Part shown: in pieces, positions 15,664 to 23,803 of the stretch
How positions within the stretch are numbered: the first letter of the stretch is position 1
How the letters are laid out: each line of letters opens with the position of its first letter
Program-made: the position numbers and the translations under genes
Assembly: GCA_029262735.1 (NCBI GenBank)
Contig: JAJCYY010000013.1
Coordinates: 68,108-132,107, forward strand
DNA from: Chloroflexota bacterium
Lineage (GTDB): Bacteria > Chloroflexota > Dehalococcoidia > Lucifugimonadales > Lucifugimonadaceae
Length of the DNA stretch: 64,000 nt
Reading direction: 5' to 3'
Notes under the pieces: generated by a model
Told to the model about the DNA's origin: nothing
Database searches by the model: none
What the model saw: the letters and a program-made list of their open reading frames with translations, nothing else

Positions 15664-18139
15664 GGTTAAAGTTCGCCGTTTTCGTGCAGGAACACCGCAT
15701 CATCGTTTCTCGATTTCCGTCGAATTCGACTGTGACGAGATCGCCACAATATTCGCAATGAAAAAGTTTCTCAAGCTCTCGGAACACATCGATGATCGGT
15801 TTTAATTCGCTTCCTTCCAGCTCAATCCACTTGTTGAAATGTACCGATGAATTGACAGTCCACCATTCGTCCTGCCGGCGACGGTAGAGCTCGCTCCGCC
15901 GTTTATCCAACTCTTCCAGCCTCTTTAACTCCTCATCCAATTCCCACGATTTTGCGGATGAAATCGCTCGCTTCAATAGGGTTCTGTACCGAGCTGTGGC
16001 AGCCAGGTGGTAATCACCAAAATCCCACTCCATTTGTGAGTTGTACTTGAGTTCGGCGCCGAGCGAGTCACAAACTGCTTCATACAGCTGTTCACCAGAT
16101 CTTCTGAGTTTGAAAGCCGCCTCGGCGACGCGTTCCTGTTCCAATGCCTCATCAATGTCGTCCCAAAGCTCAAGAGGGCGATGAATCATCGGTCCAGATT
16201 CTAAAGTCCAACCAGTGAACTCGTACACGTTGTTCGCTGGAACGGTTTTGGAATATTGAAGTTGCTTGGCCCAGTTGCGATCATGTGTTGTAATCACGAA
16301 CTGGCGGTCTGGAAACTCATTTTTTAGAAGATCACAGATATACCTGCGGTGGCCAGAATCAAGTGACATAACCACGTCATCGAACACAACGACAGCGGAT
16401 GGGAATGGTGCTAGTTCTTCGGTTAACGCTAGAAATAAGCAAATTCCCAAACTGTCTTGTTGACCTTCGCTATGAACCGCATTCGGAGGATATAGTTTGC
16501 CATCGTGAAATTTGACTTCCACATTTAACGATGGTCCTTTTTGACTCATCACCATTTCGAAATATGTTGCCGTGTCGGGGTCAGAGTCGGGGTCGGGGTG
16601 CAGGATCCGGTAGAACGTTGCCGCTCTGTTGCTAACTTTTCCGTAGAGATCACTCAGGACCTCCCGTTGGGCCTGCTCGTACGCCTGTAGCAGTGATCGG
16701 GCACGTACATGAAGGGAACCATGGTACTGGTCCATTATTTTGGATTTTTCCAATCTCTTGATTGGCTGTTCCAATCGCGTTAACCAGTCCCAAGCCTGCT
16801 CTTCAGGAGTCGCGTCCACTTTCACAGTCTTCGAAAGTTCATCGATCTGATCCAGAATTTCTCCAATGCCTGCTGGGGCGCATCGTTTCTCGAAAGAGTC
16901 ACTCGTCGGGAACTGGTTGATGAACTCTTTCTGTGGACGCGCCAGAGCTTCTTGAATTGTTGAAAGACTGGTCTTCCATTCTGAAAGAATCTGGGAGTTT
17001 TTTCCATTGGGATCTGTGAACGCTGCCTTAGTCAATTCGGCAGACAATCGATCAACGGCCGAGACCACGGGCTTCGCTTGTTCAGTTATCGACGTCACTG
17101 CGGCAGCAATCTGCTGATGTAGTGATTCAGCCGACTTGCTGTTATCCCGTCTCACACGAACTGCCGCAATTAATTCTCCTGGAGGCCAAGAGGTCCCACA
17201 AAGAGGACATTCCGCTGTGTGCGTCTCGACGAGCTCGAATCCCGTGTCAAGGAGGTTGTGATGCCTGTACGCCAATTCGAGATCGGGATCCTCTGCGAAG
17301 CGTGTCGCTGCTTTGCGAATCTTGGTTTCAGCGTCGCGTCGGATTTCCAGATTCGGATTCGAGTTGAATTCACGGAGAGTCGCGATTGCGTTTGAAGTCA
17401 CCGTCATATTTGGAATAGCCGATCCGCCCAACTGCGGACGATTTACGTCCATTCGGAAGCTTACAGCTGAAACCTGATCAATCGGATTTGCACCAAGAGC
17501 CTTGCGTTTTGCATTGACTTCTTCGAGTAGATCCCTACGCACACCCTCCACAATTGGGATGAGGGATTCCACGTCGCCTATGGCATCTTTCAATTCACCG
17601 GCCGCGTTACGTGCTCGCTCCTCCAGCGTGTTCTGTGCGGACACAAGGTTCGCCCGCGTTTGCTGCACTCTCGAGAGATTGAGCAGCTGTTGTACTTGTT
17701 GGGCGCGATCTCCGGGTTCGGCCGCAATGAATCGGAGTAAGTCTCGACGCGTGAGGCACATTTGCCCGCGTTTGGCGTAACCCTCTGCAAGCCGGGCAGA
17801 CGCCTCAGACGACTCCGGAAAATCCAACTCGCGTGGGCTTTTAAAACCTCTAGATATCCGGACAATTCCAGAGCCGTCCTCGAAGTCCAAATCGCAAACA
17901 ACCTTCGCGATTGACGCTTTGCTCGTCACATGTGGACCATGTGACAGGAGGCTCAGGACTCCAGATCCCCTTCCTTCCAGTCTGGAAATGCTGCCCGAAA
18001 ACAAATAGTCGATCGCATCGACTACACCGCTTTTTCCAGAGCCATTGCGGCCCCAAACGAGTAAGTTCTCCCCGTTCGGTGTGAGTCGGGCCTCGGGTAA
18101 TCCTCGCACGTATTCGATCTTCAACTCATGAATTTTCAT
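15650..18139 (-). CDS. SMC/Rad50-like ATPase with zinc hook and C-terminal zinc ribbon
   Basis: The 829-residue protein has the ABC/SMC ATPase parts in order: Walker A GRNGSGKSG (30-38), helical coiled segments, a Cys pair CPLC (311-314) like a Rad50 zinc hook, more helix, the signature SEGQQDSLG (557-565), Walker B AVVVFDDVVMSLD (582-594) and H-loop THD (618-620). A C-terminal extension of about 200 residues contains a helical region and a zinc ribbon (Cys 795, 798, 816, 818). The coiled arms are shorter than those of SMC or Rad50. ATPases of this type are frequent in defence islands (Lamassu, retron and OLD-related). It overlaps both neighbours by 14 bases. The ATPase call is firm; the defence role is inference. 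Confidence 0.85.
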   Translation of the reverse strand: MKIHELKIEYVRGLPEARLTPNGENLLVWGRNGSGKSGVVDAIDYLFSGSISRLEGRGSGVLSLLSHGPHVTSKASIAKVVCDLDFEDGSGIVRISRGFKSPRELDFPESSEASARLAEGYAKRGQMCLTRRDLLRFIAAEPGDRAQQVQQLLNLSRVQQTRANLVSAQNTLEERARNAAGELKDAIGDVESLIPIVEGVRRDLLEEVNAKRKALGANPIDQVSAVSFRMDVNRPQLGGSAIPNMTVTSNAIATLREFNSNPNLEIRRDAETKIRKAATRFAEDPDLELAYRHHNLLDTGFELVETHTAECPLCGTSWPPGELIAAVRVRRDNSKSAESLHQQIAAAVTSITEQAKPVVSAVDRLSAELTKAAFTDPNGKNSQILSEWKTSLSTIQEALARPQKEFINQFPTSDSFEKRCAPAGIGEILDQIDELSKTVKVDATPEEQAWDWLTRLEQPIKRLEKSKIMDQYHGSLHVRARSLLQAYEQAQREVLSDLYGKVSNRAATFYRILHPDPDSDPDTATYFEMVMSQKGPSLNVEVKFHDGKLYPPNAVHSEGQQDSLGICLFLALTEELAPFPSAVVVFDDVVMSLDSGHRRYICDLLKNEFPDRQFVITTHDRNWAKQLQYSKTVPANNVYEFTGWTLESGPMIHRPLELWDDIDEALEQERVAEAAFKLRRSGEQLYEAVCDSLGAELKYNSQMEWDFGDYHLAATARYRTLLKRAISSAKSWELDEELKRLEELDKRRSELYRRRQDEWWTVNSSVHFNKWIELEGSELKPIIDVFRELEKLFHCEYCGDLVTVEFDGNRETMMRCSCTKTANFNLVIK

Positions 18140-18335
18140 CGACCACCTCGATTAGGTCGGTAGCCAGTGCTGAAATTACTGAATCCGAGCTAGGAGGGCC
18201 AGGAAGTGCGAATAGTCCAGTTATTCGCTCCAACAACTCAGGATCAGTGCCATCTTCTTTCATCTTCACGAGCGCTTTTACGGCGATACGATCGTCGATC
18301 AAATACTGATCATCGGACCCATTCCCCTGTGTCAC
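18126..18335 (-). CDS. Small partner protein (69 aa) of the ATPase
   Basis: An acidic helical protein (YLIDDRIAVKALVKMKEDG, then DSVISALATDLIEVVDENS) that starts the operon and overlaps the ATPase start by 14 bases. No family recognised. It might be an antitoxin-like or regulatory subunit, by position only. Confidence 0.55.
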   Translation of the reverse strand: MTQGNGSDDQYLIDDRIAVKALVKMKEDGTDPELLERITGLFALPGPPSSDSVISALATDLIEVVDENS

Positions 18336-18433
18336 TAGAGCAACTCCTCAACCAGATATTCGGTCTGTATTCGTGCGCAAAATTCATCAAGGATGTTGCC
18401 GTGACTTTAGCAGATGTCCATTGACCGCCTGGA

Positions 18434-18480
18434 CCGTTGACAGTACTTATACCCGGTTCGGCTCTCCGTTCTGTCAACGG
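18434..18480. promoter_or_regulatory. Inverted repeat with inward-facing TTGACA boxes
   Basis: CCGTTGACAG at 18434-18443 is the exact reverse complement of CTGTCAACGG at 18471-18480; 27 bases separate them. Each arm carries TTGACA pointing inward. The minus-strand copy lies upstream of the ATPase operon and faces a TATAAG hexamer (18446-18451), but the 20-base spacing is long. The site overlaps the end of the resolvase gene and is probably an operator. Confidence 0.4.
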
Positions 18481-19016
18481 GCAGCATTTTGATTTCTGAA
18501 GTAGCCATTATTTCGCCGTGGCTTCTTGTCCTTCGCCCCCCTCTGTCGACCGACTGCCTGTCCAGACTTTCGTCGTCGGTCTATCCCGGCCTTAGTGCGC
18601 TGAGAGATCAGCTCGCTCTCCTGAGCTGCTATCCACCCGGAGATCATCACCAGCAGCTCCGCCAACGACTCCCCGGCGACAGACTGCACCGACTCCACGA
18701 ATGGCTCTCGAAAGCTGAGGACCTGGACTCCGTAGCCGAGGAGCGTTTTCCAGACGGTTAGGGTTGCACCTGGACCCTCACGGCCGAGCCGATCGAGGCC
18801 CTGGACCATGACCGCGTCGAAGTCGCCGTGGCTGGCGTCTGCGTAGAGCTGCCGGAGCATTGGGTGGTGATCGCCCCGCCAGGCGGACTTTTCGACTGTG
18901 TAGAGCTGCACCACTTCGAGGCCTCGTTTTTCGGCCCATTCCGTTAGGAGCTGAGTCTGCGTTTCGGCTACCTGGTCCGCGGTCGAAACCCGGACCCACA
19001 GTGCGGCTCGCTTCAT
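18474..19016 (-). CDS. Serine recombinase (resolvase/invertase family)
   Basis: The 180-residue product begins MKRAALWVRVSTADQ with catalytic Ser10 in the usual VRVST context. It continues through YTVEKSAWRG, a region like the conserved arginines, VMVQGLDRLGREG (the DRLGR motif) and a C-terminal KSGQAVGRQRGAKDKK, a short basic tail where a helix-turn-helix is expected. The longer open frame starting at 19283 reads through the upstream gene and is rejected; the chosen ATG overlaps the upstream stop (ATGA). Small resolvases act on res sites next to their gene, and a 45-bp inverted repeat lies close by. It may resolve dimers of the element. Confidence 0.85.
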   Translation of the reverse strand: MKRAALWVRVSTADQVAETQTQLLTEWAEKRGLEVVQLYTVEKSAWRGDHHPMLRQLYADASHGDFDAVMVQGLDRLGREGPGATLTVWKTLLGYGVQVLSFREPFVESVQSVAGESLAELLVMISGWIAAQESELISQRTKAGIDRRRKSGQAVGRQRGAKDKKPRRNNGYFRNQNAAR

Positions 19017-19264
19017 CGCGAAACCGCCGGCGCCGGTGCTGAATTCGCAACAAAAAGCTGGTCCGGGTAGGTGCCGGTTTTTGCGTACACACGGGCTGAA
19101 ATGTGCAGCCCCCATTCCTGCTCTGTCAGACCATCCGGAGCGGTTTCGCCCCAGTGCTGATCGACAAACATCCACAGCTCCCCTCGCCGCAATGCAGCTC
19201 GCCATCGATCGAGGTCCATAAAGGTGCGATTCTGCATTTCTGAAACTCCCGTCTGAGGCTCCAT
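19013..19264 (-). CDS. Hypothetical protein (83 aa) between the repeat and the resolvase
   Basis: An ATG preceded by AGGAGAG (10-base spacing) opens an 83-codon frame ending in ATGA with the resolvase start. The product is Trp-rich in the middle (DLDRWRAALRRGELWMFV) and unrecognised. Coupled expression with the resolvase, and its position just downstream of the iteron-like repeats, make an accessory or repeat-binding role possible. The open frame extends upstream to 19480 through the inverted repeat, but no ribosome site supports that. Confidence 0.55.
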   Translation of the reverse strand: MEPQTGVSEMQNRTFMDLDRWRAALRRGELWMFVDQHWGETAPDGLTEQEWGLHISARVYAKTGTYPDQLFVANSAPAPAVSR

Positions 19265-19281
19265 TTGCACATCTCTCCTGC

Positions 19282-19550
19282 AAAAAATCTGGCTTAACTC
19301 CACAAATACCTCGCGACCTCGCGATTCCGAGACCGTCATGCAGAAAAATAAGTTCGGATTGGACGTTTCAACAGTGCGCGAGGTTGCCGATTTGAACCTC
19401 GCGATTTTGGGCATAGACCTCGCGGGGTGCGCGAGGTTACCTCGCGAAATCGCGAGTTCTGAAAGCGCGACCTCGCGCATCGATTTCGTATTGGAAAACG
19501 GTCGAAATCGCGAGGTCGCGAGGTATTTGTGGAGTTAAGACAGATTTTTT
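19282..19550. repeat. 45-bp inverted repeat with ten CGCGAGGT copies (candidate ori or res)
   Basis: The arms 19282-19326 and 19506-19550 match as reverse complements at 44 of 45 positions. Ten exact copies of the 8-mer CGCGAGGT (either strand) start at 19308, 19316, 19377, 19396, 19417, 19430, 19439, 19470, 19509 and 19517; each arm holds two in tandem. The segment fills the gap between the helicase gene and the resolvase-linked genes. Clustered short repeats beside replication genes suggest an origin with initiator sites; proximity to a resolvase suggests a res site. Confidence 0.75.
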
Positions 19551-19555
19551 GTTCC

Positions 19556-21352
19556 TCACCCTTCGGTTTCGACGGTCTCAAGACTCCATTCGTTGTGCCG
19601 CCGACTGCCGCTGAATTCGGCTTTCCTGATAGCGAATTGGCCAAAGATTCGGTCCCTCATCCTGGCAAGCGCCTGGCCCATGACCGTCGTCGCTTTGTGG
19701 CTGTCGTAGCCGCTCCGCATCTCCATCATCAGCTCGTGTTTTCCGGCCAGCGTGACGAGCTTCCCGGCGGTCATAGGTTGGTCGGCATATTCCTCCCACC
19801 ACACGTCGACGAACGCGGCCCATTCATTGCTCGAATCGTCGCTGCGGGACCTGCCAGCACTCCGGTTTTCGAGGAATCCGGAGATCCCTGCAGCGTCGAG
19901 AATTCCGCCCATCATGTGAGCCCAGGTTTCGTAAGAGCCGAACACCACGTCAGACTGCGGTTTGCCTTTTGAAATCCGGTTCCGGATCAGCACGAACAGC
20001 GCCCTCAACAACCGGTCTCTGTTCTGCCTGGTCCAGTGAGGCAGGTTGGCGTGCTTGAATCCGGTTCGAGCCGACGGATCCTCCATGCGTGCGTCCAGCT
20101 GCACGAAAACGACCCGCCTGGCGATCTCCCGTGAAAAGTCCAGGTTGTTACCGGTCACGGTCCAGGTGAGACGGTTCGGCAATGTCTGATGTGTGGTTGT
20201 CCGCATCACTCGGAACGAAGGGTTGGTGCTTGTTAAGACCGACGCCAGCGCAGCGGAATCGAGTCGGCGGTTCACGTTGTCGATGAGGACCATGCTGCCG
20301 GCGGACTCCAGGAGCGCCGGGATCTCTTTCCGCCACTCCTCCTCCCGCATCGGCGCCGTCGTCAGGTGCGGCGTCCGACCGGTCACCAGGAGCCCGATCA
20401 CTTCCGGCAGTAGACCTTTGCCGGTGCCCTCAGACGGTGCATTGAAAACGAACAGCGGCGTCGGTCCCTCAAACATCGGTCGAGCCAGGCAGGTGAGCGC
20501 TACAGTGATCGCGTGAGCCCGGTCCGCATCGGTCACGAAAGGGAAGTCGACCAGTAGATCGTCGATCAACAGATCCTTAGCGTCCTGGACCTGTTGCTCG
20601 GTAGGGTGTTCAGGCACCTGCTCCATGTCAGAAATTCCGCCGTCCATAAAAAATCCACTCCTCTCGTTGTAGCCACTTTCGATAACGATCGTTCCATCAG
20701 GCAGGCAGTACGGTGACGACACCAGGCCGTTGAGCTGCGGGAGTTGTTCGGCGGTCTCACCGAGCATGTAGTCGATAACCTTCATCGGCGGGTTGGCTGG
20801 CTCCTCGTCGCCGCGAGGGTCGTAGTTCACCCAATCGACGACGTTTGCCAGCAACACGAGCAGCTCATTCTTTTGCAGGATCCTCACGACTCGTTGAGTG
20901 CGATCGCCTTGCGGAATCAGGTCCGCCATAGATCTGCTGCCCCACCTGAAAACTCTCGGGACCGGGCGGTTGTGACCGACGATCGCATTCCAGGCCTGCG
21001 GCGCCTGGTCGGTCAGGATTCCGCCTTTAACCTTGATGGTCGGTTTGTCGTGAGTACGTGGCGCCGGCCGGGGAGCATTCGCCTCTGCGGTCTGCTGTTC
21101 AGCTTGTGAGGACCTGGCCTGTTCCATCATCTGGTCGACCGCACGAGTGATGATCTCCAGCGGGCGTTCGGTCTTTAATGCCAGGTAGTCGATCGCCTTC
21201 TCTCTCGGCTGCAGGGCCGACCAGTTGGTGCAGTCGACTTCGGTGATGTAACGGTTGGTCTCGGCGTCATAGACCGCCACTACGCCGGCCAGTCTTCCGT
21301 TTGCGTTGAACACCCCAAGAGGACGCAGCTCTAGCGCCCGATCAATGGTCAA
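19556..21352 (-). CDS. Replicative helicase, AAA+/superfamily 3-like
   Basis: The 598-residue product has Walker A APSEGTGKGLL (about 305-315), Walker B GSMVLIDNVNRR, a sensor-like VTGNNLDFSREIARR and an arginine-rich segment after it, the order seen in phage and plasmid AAA+/SF3-like replication helicases. The N-terminal 130 residues are separate and followed by a linker. The preferred start is TTG at 21352, eight bases after GGAGG and overlapping the TGA of the primase gene (TTGA); an in-frame TTG at 21367 would add five residues. It lies between the primase and the inverted repeat, as expected for an origin-proximal replication gene. Confidence 0.8.
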   Translation of the reverse strand: MTIDRALELRPLGVFNANGRLAGVVAVYDAETNRYITEVDCTNWSALQPREKAIDYLALKTERPLEIITRAVDQMMEQARSSQAEQQTAEANAPRPAPRTHDKPTIKVKGGILTDQAPQAWNAIVGHNRPVPRVFRWGSRSMADLIPQGDRTQRVVRILQKNELLVLLANVVDWVNYDPRGDEEPANPPMKVIDYMLGETAEQLPQLNGLVSSPYCLPDGTIVIESGYNERSGFFMDGGISDMEQVPEHPTEQQVQDAKDLLIDDLLVDFPFVTDADRAHAITVALTCLARPMFEGPTPLFVFNAPSEGTGKGLLPEVIGLLVTGRTPHLTTAPMREEEWRKEIPALLESAGSMVLIDNVNRRLDSAALASVLTSTNPSFRVMRTTTHQTLPNRLTWTVTGNNLDFSREIARRVVFVQLDARMEDPSARTGFKHANLPHWTRQNRDRLLRALFVLIRNRISKGKPQSDVVFGSYETWAHMMGGILDAAGISGFLENRSAGRSRSDDSSNEWAAFVDVWWEEYADQPMTAGKLVTLAGKHELMMEMRSGYDSHKATTVMGQALARMRDRIFGQFAIRKAEFSGSRRHNEWSLETVETEG

Positions 21353-22278
21353 AATCTCACCCTCCAACTAACGGCAACAGGTTCGTGTTCAGAGGGGTGT
21401 GCGCGCCTACGAAGTCTCGGCCGGGAGACCTCTGGCGTTGATATTCCGAGTCGGCGGGCGAGGTTGAAGATCGAGCCGCGTCCGCAGGTGCTAAAACAGA
21501 TCCAGCCTTGAGTGAGGTTGACCGAAAACGCCGGCGTTTTGGTGTTGTCGTGAAACGGGCAGAATCCGAGCTGCCAGCCGGTCCCACCAGGGCGCCGCAA
21601 TCGGACGTTTCGACGGTCTAATTCGTGCTCGACTGCAGCAGCCAGATCACCACTTGCGACGATCCCGGTTGCCGGCGTTTTCGGGCGATCAAGATCCTTA
21701 ACCCATATCGATTCGCCAAGTGATCGAGAGAGGAAGTCAGCCATGCCGTCCGCGAGCTGTCGAGCTGTCAGCTCCGGACCTGCCAGGAGATTCCATTCGA
21801 CAGTCCACGACGCCGGCTGATAGCCGCGAGGCTTGTCCGGCGGCATGGTTGGCCAGCTGCGTAGGGAGAGATTGAGGCCTTTGATTTCAGCCACCAGCTC
21901 ACCAGTGCCATACGCGACCAGGTTGAGGACCCCTTCGAGCCTGTCGGTTGTGCGGACGAATATGTGTCGTTTCGTGTTTTGGGTTCCCAGTTCGTCATAG
22001 AGAAAACCCTTCGGCATACTCGGCCAGATTTCAGGGCCGTGGTCGACATCGATGGCGACCAGGTAGCCGCCGTGAGGGTTTTCCGTGCCGGCCAGGATGA
22101 TGAGACCGTCTGAATAGTCGGCTTCGAGGACCTCGCGGAGTGATGGTGGATTGAGTGATAGCGCTCGCGGATCGGTCCCTGGTAGGAGCTTTCCTCCGCC
22201 CCATCCGGGGATCGTATACAGACCGAGCCGGTGGAGTCGTCTTAGGTGTGTTCGGAGGTCCAGAGCATCGTTTCTCAA
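21349..22278 (-). CDS. PrimPol-type primase with CHC2 zinc finger
   Basis: The 309-residue protein starts at a TTG in a TTGA overlap with the upstream stop, preceded by GGAGG. The N-terminal 200 residues resemble the bifunctional primase/polymerase fold: LGLYTIPGWGGGK, LIILAG and the metal-binding VAIDVDHG (Asp77, Asp79). The C-terminus has a DnaG-type CHC2 finger: GFCPFHD (Cys240, His243) and CFSTCG (Cys261, Cys265), then IFNLARRLGI. Finding both in one polypeptide is typical of mobile-element primases. It makes primers for the helicase encoded next. The last 25 residues are basic. Confidence 0.8.
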   Translation of the reverse strand: MRNDALDLRTHLRRLHRLGLYTIPGWGGGKLLPGTDPRALSLNPPSLREVLEADYSDGLIILAGTENPHGGYLVAIDVDHGPEIWPSMPKGFLYDELGTQNTKRHIFVRTTDRLEGVLNLVAYGTGELVAEIKGLNLSLRSWPTMPPDKPRGYQPASWTVEWNLLAGPELTARQLADGMADFLSRSLGESIWVKDLDRPKTPATGIVASGDLAAAVEHELDRRNVRLRRPGGTGWQLGFCPFHDNTKTPAFSVNLTQGWICFSTCGRGSIFNLARRLGISTPEVSRPRLRRRAHPSEHEPVAVSWRVRF

Positions 22279-22961
22279 TGGTGAGTCCTCCGGAGCCTGC
22301 GTGCCTCCTCCTGGGTGCGATCGACCGGGTTGGTGAACGGCCATTTCAGCAGCTCAAACACCCGTTCCTCGGTCTGGCACAGATACTCGGCGGTGATCGC
22401 ATTGCGCGTACCGTGACCGACCTGGACAAAGAATTCGACGCCGCCGTAGGGGTGAGCGTGCCGGTCGTTCCTTTTGAATTTGGCCATGACCTCTTTCACC
22501 CAACCGGCGTCACCGGTCCGCACGAAAAAGAGCATCCCGAATGTCGCCCAGGTCCCGGAGAAAACGTCGATGGGTGAACCGTTGTAGGTGAGGAACTTGT
22601 TTTTCAATCCGTAGGACGTGCGGCCGTTCCGATCCGGCCTCAGCTTCCACGGTGAATCCGGGTCTGACGTCTTCTCTGCCAGATAGACGGTGAGCTGATC
22701 GTCGACAGGCAGAGGTTTGAGTCGAGGAGTGGGCGCTCCAAATAGGGCGCCCTGGCCCTCCGGATTGAGTGGTTCAGACTGTCCTATTCCGGGCTTCGGA
22801 ATGCAGACCAGCTCCACGTCGCCGACGAACTCTTTCCGCCGGCGTACTGAACCGGCGGTCCAGACACGATCGCAAAACGGCAGCAGCTCAGCGCGGAGAT
22901 CGTTCGCGAGCTTCACTGCATCCTGCAGGGGTATGGCGGGTTTAGTTCTCTGTTGTGTCAA
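22275..22961 (-). CDS. DNA polymerase X-like nucleotidyltransferase
   Basis: The 228-residue product carries the polymerase-beta superfamily core: WTAGSVRRRKEFVGDVELV, where GS..RR precedes the first two acidic residues (Asp48, Glu50), and a third in GSPIDVFSG (Asp133). The thumb-like region TWATFGMLFFVRTGDAGW corresponds to the segment that in PolX enzymes closes over the nucleotide. It lacks the N-terminal HhH repeats of full PolX. A TTG start is used. Position before the primase suggests a role in replication or end repair of the element, but it may be a repair accessory rather than the main polymerase. Confidence 0.75.
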   Translation of the reverse strand: MTQQRTKPAIPLQDAVKLANDLRAELLPFCDRVWTAGSVRRRKEFVGDVELVCIPKPGIGQSEPLNPEGQGALFGAPTPRLKPLPVDDQLTVYLAEKTSDPDSPWKLRPDRNGRTSYGLKNKFLTYNGSPIDVFSGTWATFGMLFFVRTGDAGWVKEVMAKFKRNDRHAHPYGGVEFFVQVGHGTRNAITAEYLCQTEERVFELLKWPFTNPVDRTQEEARRLRRTHH

Positions 22962-22977
22962 TGCCGGGAAGCGTTTT

Positions 22978-23133
22978 CTAGTCGACTCGTTCGAGTGTTT
23001 TGGCGTGGACGCCTGGTTTCCTGAATGTGTGGCGGTTGATCTTCATTGCGTGACATCGAGAGCAGTCCCAAACCGCCTTTACCGTGTTGCCCTCGATCTC
23101 CCATTTCGGACCCTTCCAGTTGTGTGAATGCAA
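22978..23133 (-). CDS. Small zinc-binding-like protein (51 aa)
   Basis: A TTG start seven bases after AAGGA opens a 51-codon frame containing WDCSRCHAMKINRHTF, with two Cys and several His that could bind zinc. A longer frame in another phase covers the same DNA but lacks such a motif. It sits 16 bases upstream of the PolX-like gene in a row of small coupled genes. Function unknown. Confidence 0.45.
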   Translation of the reverse strand: MHSHNWKGPKWEIEGNTVKAVWDCSRCHAMKINRHTFRKPGVHAKTLERVD

Positions 23134-23148
23134 TCGACAATCCTTTCT

Positions 23149-23400
23149 CTATGCCGCCGGGAGCCTGATGAGGTTCTGCATTTCGTTGTCCACACGGCAC
23201 CACTCCGGCCGGCAGGTCGACCAGTGATATCGAGTGCCGTGGATGTCCTCTTTCTTGAGGCGATTTCTGCAATTCCAGGCCTCATCCATGTCCGTGTGCG
23301 GGATCATGCAAACGGCGATGAGCGGGTTGTTGACGTTCGCCGCTAGGTGGGCGTGGCAGATGAATGGACCACGGTTCGCCTTGAGAAGTTGGCTAGACAC
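23149..23400 (-). CDS. Hypothetical Cys/His-rich protein (83 aa)
   Basis: The GTG start overlaps the upstream gene's end by eight bases. Residues include FICHAHLA, CMIPHTDMDEAWNCRNRL, TCRPEWC: five Cys and several His suggest zinc binding. No family recognised; part of the small-gene run downstream of the integrase. Confidence 0.5.
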   Translation of the reverse strand: MSSQLLKANRGPFICHAHLAANVNNPLIAVCMIPHTDMDEAWNCRNRLKKEDIHGTRYHWSTCRPEWCRVDNEMQNLIRLPAA

Positions 23401-23614
23401 GTCTGCGCTCCTGTCTCTCGAACGCCACCCGTTCGTCGAGCGGGAACGTCAGTTTGGTGATGCGATCGCACGCTCGACAGGCGAGGGACACGGTGTAGGT
23501 CGTCTGGTCCTCGCCGATCTCTGCGGCAAACGGCATCAGACCGAGAACACCGGCCGGACATTCGCACCGGTACTGCAGTCCGTGACGAGTTCTCTCTATT
23601 TCTGGAATCGGCAT
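23393..23614 (-). CDS. Zinc-ribbon-like small protein (73 aa)
   Basis: The product has a YRCECPAG pair and SLACRACDR pair, two CxC/CxxC knuckles separated by about 27 residues, the layout of a small zinc ribbon. It starts three bases after the upstream small membrane gene. Unknown role, perhaps a DNA- or RNA-binding accessory. Confidence 0.55.
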   Translation of the reverse strand: MPIPEIERTRHGLQYRCECPAGVLGLMPFAAEIGEDQTTYTVSLACRACDRITKLTFPLDERVAFERQERRRV

Positions 23615-23617
23615 CGG

Positions 23618-23803
23618 CTACCCGTTGTTCTTTTGGTGAATGAAGATCATCTGTGTGACTCCGAGTGCGATCATTCCGGTGGTCATGCCGGTCACCACAG
23701 CGATGAGAATCGACATAGGTCCGGAAGCAAGATTCACGGCAACGGCGCCCGCGGAACCGCCGATTACCAGGCCAATAAATACGCCGAGAATCAGGTCCCT
23801 CAA
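23618..23803 (-). CDS. Small two-span membrane protein (61 aa)
   Basis: Two hydrophobic helices (about 4-25, ILGVFIGLVIGGSAGAVAV; and about 31-55, ILIAVVTGMTTGMIALGV) with a short tail HQKNNG. The start lies in an ATGA overlap with the upstream gene. A membrane protein in the replication block is unusual; it may anchor replication or alter the host membrane. No family recognised. Confidence 0.55.
   Translation of the reverse strand: MRDLILGVFIGLVIGGSAGAVAVNLASGPMSILIAVVTGMTTGMIALGVTQMIFIHQKNNG

Noticed and set aside
19265-19480. Extension of the 83-residue protein into the inverted repeat
   Set aside because: No ribosome site, and the added residues simply translate the repeat.
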